From Chitinophagaceae bacterium (GTDB taxonomy: Bacteria > Bacteroidota > Bacteroidia > Chitinophagales > Chitinophagaceae): a stretch of DNA of 52,502 bases. The stretch is from assembly GCA_028288585.1 (NCBI GenBank), contig JAQBNL010000058.1, forward strand, positions 1 to 52,502, read 5' to 3'. Of the stretch, positions 49,620-52,502 are shown one piece after another. The notes under the pieces are model-generated. The model worked only from the letters and a program-made list of their open reading frames with translations. It was not told the DNA's origin and made no database searches. How positions within the stretch are numbered: the stretch's first letter is position 1; every line of letters begins with the position of its first letter. The translations under genes were made by a program, and so were the position numbers.

Positions 49620-50522
49620 ATGAGTAAATCAACCAAGGATTTTGACTTTGAATTAGACCTGATGTTTTCGGGACAAAAAAATCCTGTTGAAGCATTTGGA
49701 CAGATTGCCAAAATGTATGAAAAGCTGTTGTCTATTGACCAGCAAATTCTTTATAACATTTTGCCAAGTGCTAAATTGGAGTATGAACTCGTTGACTTAG
49801 AATATTCTTCAATAAAATCTAAGGTCAATCAGATTTTAAGATCAATTCCAGATGACGTTTTAAAAGATATATTAAATCCAGTAAAGCTATTTGGACATCT
49901 TTTGGTTTACATTAAGAAACGGCTTATAAAAGCAACCGAGACTAATGAAGTGCAATCTGTTGAGAGTTTGCAAAAAGTTACTAATGACATAAACAAGGAA
50001 ATTAAAAAACTACCATCAACGACAGTAATCATTTTAGAAATCAATAATTATTTTGTTTTAAATGCAATCAATGAACTTGGGATCGAAGGTCGCAAATTAA
50101 AAAAGGAAGAATACTTTGAGTATAAATCAAAAGCGGGAAATGCAAGGATTGGCAATAATAGTTCAGTGAATATGGCTAAGCTACTTTATGAACTTGGCGG
50201 ACAAACCTTGGAACAACAGAGAATTGAAACGTTAAAGGTTAAATCACTTGATTTGCTTTCAGACAAAGCAAGTTGGAAACTTATAAGACAAGGAAAACAA
50301 ATCGAAATCAAAATACTTCACAAACAGTGGCTTGACGATTATCATAACCGAAAAATCATTATTCAACCTAATGACTATTTAAAAGTTGATTTGAAAATAA
50401 TATATACCACAAATTCGAATTCCTTGAAGCCAATAGTTAGTTACGAGGCTTTAGAAGTACTCGAGGTAATACCACCCGAAAGAATAGAAAATAATAACCA
50501 AAACAATCTTTTCGATAATTAA
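49620..50522 (+). CDS. Hypothetical protein, 300 aa, unknown family
   Basis: No named domain was recognised. The N-terminal half is helical (DLMFSGQKNPVEAFGQIAKM, YSSIKSKVNQILRSIPDDVL and a basic FGHLLVYIKKRLIKATET helix), and the C-terminal half is mixed, ending in a strand-rich part (ASWKLIRQGKQIEIKILHKQ, then PNDYLKVDLKIIY). It has no signal peptide and should be cytoplasmic. Proteins of similar layout (helical start, a W-x-F/L strand, then an PxD-L-x-V strand) occur widely without known function. It lies next to, and divergent from, the ROCO-TIR/TIR pair, inside a cassette-like segment, so a role in mobile or defence functions is possible but unproven. Confidence 0.7.
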   Translation: MSKSTKDFDFELDLMFSGQKNPVEAFGQIAKMYEKLLSIDQQILYNILPSAKLEYELVDLEYSSIKSKVNQILRSIPDDVLKDILNPVKLFGHLLVYIKKRLIKATETNEVQSVESLQKVTNDINKEIKKLPSTTVIILEINNYFVLNAINELGIEGRKLKKEEYFEYKSKAGNARIGNNSSVNMAKLLYELGGQTLEQQRIETLKVKSLDLLSDKASWKLIRQGKQIEIKILHKQWLDDYHNRKIIIQPNDYLKVDLKIIYTTNSNSLKPIVSYEALEVLEVIPPERIENNNQNNLFDN

Positions 50523-50523
50523 A

Positions 50524-50601
50524 ATGAGAAAATTTCTCTATAAATTAATTTTAGGCAAAAAGGAATACAATATTCCGCTGCCATACCCACGCTATCCTTA
50601 G
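50524..50601 (+). CDS. Tiny ORF, 25 aa
   Basis: MRKFLYKLILGKKEYNIPLP, then YPRYP, starts one base after the stop of the 300-aa gene. It is basic and aromatic and could be a coupled mini-protein. Its length makes chance likely. Confidence 0.25.
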   Translation: MRKFLYKLILGKKEYNIPLPYPRYP

Positions 50602-50628
50602 TATCATAAAATAATAAAAGTGCTGCTG

Positions 50629-50649
50629 TCCGTAGTTTGTAACTACGGA
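50629..50649 (+). repeat. Hairpin TCCGTAGTT/AACTACGGA
   Basis: A perfect 9-bp stem with a TGT loop lies between the two cassette-like genes. A smaller hairpin, CGCAA/TTGCG, follows at 50679-50690. There is no U-tract, so it looks more like a repeat element than a terminator. Confidence 0.7.
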
Positions 50650-50722
50650 TTTATAAGTACGCTAAACAGAAACATTGCCGCAAACTTGCGCCAGGGAATG
50701 TTAGTTTGGTAAGAGAACTTCT

Positions 50723-50735
50723 TATATTTATGAGT
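50723..50735 (+). promoter_or_regulatory. Shared upstream element TATATTTATGAGT, copy 2
   Basis: Identical to 49558-49570 and placed 46 bases before the next start codon. Confidence 0.5.
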
Positions 50736-50781
50736 GGCTGCAATTTAAGGGCACACTATTTACCAAAATTAAAAAGTAAAA

Positions 50782-51213
50782 ATGAGAAAGACATTTCAAG
50801 TAATTCTTCCAATGCAATTCCTAATATTGTCCCTGATGTTTTCAATATTTCCCTCTCATGCCAATTCGCAAAGTAACACAGCTTCAGCTACCCGTGATAC
50901 TTTCAATATAGGGTTTGCTGTCTACACGAAAGGTGCCACACCTGGAACACTAAACGGTATATGGAATTACGCAAACGTTTGGAGTGGAAAAGGGAAAGCT
51001 ACTGGTGTAAGCAAGGATAGTTTTGCCGGCAACTACCACATTAAATACTATTTGGAGAATGGAGAATTTTCGGATGAATATGACCTGGTCATCGAAAAAG
51101 CAGGGAAATTTTACAACTTATCATGGATCACAGATGGAAAGGTGAGTGCCAGGGGTATTGGCATGGAAGTCGATAATCACTTAGCAGCTGGCTGGCGTAG
51201 AGTTACCGACTAA
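50782..51213 (+). CDS. Secreted hypothetical protein, 143 aa
   Basis: A protein with a long signal peptide (RKTFQVILPMQFLILSLMFS, cleavage near SHANSQ). The mature part looks like a small beta-barrel: FNIGFAVYTKGATPGTLNGI, WNYANVWSGKGKATGVSKDS, YHIKYYLENGEFSDEYDLVI and FYNLSWITDGKVSARGIGME are alternating strands. Similar compact barrels occur in avidin-like or lipocalin-like proteins; no motif proves this. It lies between the shared promoter element and repeat copy 2, so it has cassette-like surroundings. Confidence 0.65.
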   Translation: MRKTFQVILPMQFLILSLMFSIFPSHANSQSNTASATRDTFNIGFAVYTKGATPGTLNGIWNYANVWSGKGKATGVSKDSFAGNYHIKYYLENGEFSDEYDLVIEKAGKFYNLSWITDGKVSARGIGMEVDNHLAAGWRRVTD

Positions 51214-51229
51214 CCAAAACAGATTTAAA

Positions 51230-51296
51230 TTCAGCCATCGTAGGTGTTCCCCTGCAACCCGTGAGAGCCGCCGTCTGGTCTCCGACGAATGGCAAA
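51230..51296 (+). repeat. 67-bp dispersed repeat, copy 2
   Basis: Same orientation as copy 1 (49372-49438), with 10 differences counted by eye. It starts 16 bases after the stop of the secreted gene. Confidence 0.85.
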
Positions 51297-51316
51297 ATAT
51301 TTAGAGAGTAACATCT

Positions 51317-51339
51317 TTTGGTCCCGCTGGTCAGAGACC
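51317..51339 (-). repeat. Inverted partner of the 67-bp repeat end
   Basis: Read on the minus strand it gives GGTCTCTGACCAGCGGG, then ACCAAA, close to the end of repeat copy 2 (GGTCTCCGACGAATGGCAAA at 51277-51296). The two could fold into an imperfect hairpin. Confidence 0.6.
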
Positions 51340-51424
51340 GGTAAATGATCAAAAAAATATCATTTGTGATATTGTAATTCTTATCCCTGCTACCTTATTT
51401 TCGCACCTTAATCTATACCTTAAA

Positions 51425-51871
51425 ATGAAACATTTATTCTTTTCCCTGCTTTTTATTTTTGCAGCAATCAAGCTTTTTGCGCAAACGGATTCTGCTAAAA
51501 ATAATACCGTTAAAACTATTGATACTGCAGCCATGGCTAAGATAGTTGTAATAAGGTCTACAGGTTATGTAGGCAGTGCAGTAAACCTTCGGTTAGTGGT
51601 AGATGATGTAATGTTATGCAAAGTAAGAAACAACCATTATGCAATATTTTATATAAAGCCAGGCACACATATGTTTAATGCCACTACGTGGGATAAGGCA
51701 ACGCCTAAGGAGAAATATGCTTTAAAGATGGCTGTAGACGCAGGGAAGGAATATTACTTCAGCATGCGCATTAAGCCAAGATTTATGGATACAGAAATTT
51801 TCCTGGAGGAAATAACTTACAATACTGCCGGTCCACAATTGCAGAAGTACAAACTGGATGAGTGTGATTAA
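51425..51871 (+). CDS. Secreted DUF2846 domain protein
   Basis: A 148-residue protein with a signal peptide (KHLFFSLLFIFAAIKLFAQ). The DUF2846 pattern follows: AKIVVIRSTGYVGSAVNLRL, VDDVMLCKVRNNHYAIFYIK, PGTHMFNATTWD and GKEYYFSMRIKPRFMDTEIF. The family is a small beta-sandwich, often lipid-anchored or periplasmic, of unknown function. The domain is complete. It has its own upstream gap after the repeat segment. Confidence 0.85.
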   Translation: MKHLFFSLLFIFAAIKLFAQTDSAKNNTVKTIDTAAMAKIVVIRSTGYVGSAVNLRLVVDDVMLCKVRNNHYAIFYIKPGTHMFNATTWDKATPKEKYALKMAVDAGKEYYFSMRIKPRFMDTEIFLEEITYNTAGPQLQKYKLDECD

Positions 51872-51979
51872 TATTCCCCACAACTAGTCCTCGTTTGTAA
51901 TTAGGACTTTAAATGAACAGTCTTTTTCCTTCCCCTGGATTTTGTATTTTCATTTTTTGCACTGCACTAAAATTTATTT

Positions 51980-52502
51980 ATGATGAAACTTTTTATGTTG
52001 CTGATCGGTTGTACTCCCGAAGGCCGGAATATTGAACAGCATGATATTTTTTTTGGTATAGGAAACTCCGTTAAAGAACTGCTACCGGGCGTGATCAATT
52101 TTTGGCCTGAGGCAAAAGGTAAATTGCATCTGGATGCATGGCGTGCCGTGACAAACATAAATGGTTTTGGCGTTACCGTAATTCCTCATCAACAAACTAA
52201 TAATCCCGCTAAACTATTTTTTATCAATCTCGGCGGCTATAAGCAAAATGAATTTGAAGAATTTCATTATAAGATGATAGTGGCTGCCCGTGATAAAGGG
52301 GAAGCGGTAAGGCAGGCAAAAGATACAGCGTTTTATAAACACACCGGCTTCAAAGGAGCCGATTCACACATAGATGATAAATACGGCGTTGACGTAGACG
52401 ATATTTTTGAGATAGCAGATATTTTACCTGCTGAAATAAAAAAACAATACAGCTTATTAATTACGCAGGATACAGATGCGCTTCCGGATGATGAACTTCA
52501 TT
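51980..52502 (+). CDS. DUF1543 domain protein, 3' truncated
   Basis: The frame starts at ATG 51980 (a second ATG follows at once) and runs without a stop to the window edge; 174 complete codons are visible. The DUF1543 pattern is MLLIGCTPEGRNIEQHDIFF, then KLFFINLGGYKQNEFEEFHY, followed by DKGEAVRQAKDTAFYKHTGF and DDKYGVDVDDIFEIADIL. No signal peptide. The family is uncharacterised and probably acts in the cytoplasm. Confidence 0.85.
   Translation, partial: MMKLFMLLIGCTPEGRNIEQHDIFFGIGNSVKELLPGVINFWPEAKGKLHLDAWRAVTNINGFGVTVIPHQQTNNPAKLFFINLGGYKQNEFEEFHYKMIVAARDKGEAVRQAKDTAFYKHTGFKGADSHIDDKYGVDVDDIFEIADILPAEIKKQYSLLITQDTDALPDDELH

Noticed and set aside
1-52502. CRISPR array, rRNA operon or prophage
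   Set aside because: No regularly spaced direct repeats, rRNA-like sequence or phage structural genes were seen on either strand.

Overview
The window looks like a chromosome segment of a low-GC member of the Bacteroidota, most likely the Chitinophagales/Chitinophagaceae. This is inferred from gene content: two outer-membrane beta-barrel proteins with carboxypeptidase-regulatory N-termini, TonB, YfhO, SYLF, DUF2279 and DUF2975 proteins, an ORF6N remnant, weak Shine-Dalgarno sites, TAnnTTTG-like promoter boxes and many short dispersed intergenic repeats. No ribosomal RNA, CRISPR array, phage structural gene or intact transposase was seen. One tRNA gene (Cys, GCA) is present.

Layout. 1-5.4 kb: a YceI fragment, a LysE-like exporter and a DHCW cupin. 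Then comes a 1.1-kb unit bounded by a 28-bp inverted repeat that carries a DUF2975 membrane protein and an XRE regulator, followed by an esterase, a membrane 4Fe-4S protein and DoxX. 5.5-9.3 kb: DUF2279, a phospho-sugar mutase, a broken ORF6N gene and small ORFs. 9.3-11.4 kb: a sulfur-flavoured group of a periplasmic DsrE-like protein, a TsdA-like dihaem cytochrome c and a Tat-exported DsrE-like protein. 11.6-16.7 kb: a GH2 glycosidase, an S9 peptidase, an ABM-fold protein and a secreted unknown. 16.8-22.4 kb: TonB, a beta-barrel protein, an ArsR regulator and a small winged-helix-like protein on one strand, with a tiny membrane ORF, a Gly/Ser-rich miniprotein and a second winged-helix-like paralogue beside them.

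22.5-35.3 kb: an AsmA-like anchored protein, a second beta-barrel protein, two PAP2 phosphatases, a YncE-type propeller, a flavin amine oxidase, a SYLF protein, a lipoprotein L,D-transpeptidase, Pcm, and a desaturase closely resembling eukaryotic sphingolipid delta-4 desaturases. 35.3-46.2 kb: a YfhO/GT2/GT2 glycan operon, a queuosine-precursor transporter, a Nudix hydrolase, dapF, a nucleoside phosphorylase, tRNA-Cys, an NTF2-like protein and glnS.

46.4-52.5 kb is the accessory part. It holds a translationally coupled pair of an LRR-Roc-COR-TIR protein and a stand-alone TIR protein, which is a plausible immune module. Next come two cassette-like genes of unknown function that share an upstream element and lie between copies of a 67-bp repeat, and then DUF2846 and a truncated DUF1543 gene. 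The strongest candidates for something new are the ROCO-TIR/TIR pair with its neighbouring cassettes, the inverted-repeat-bounded XRE/DUF2975 unit, the bacterial sphingolipid-type desaturase, and the DsrE/TsdA/DsrE group.
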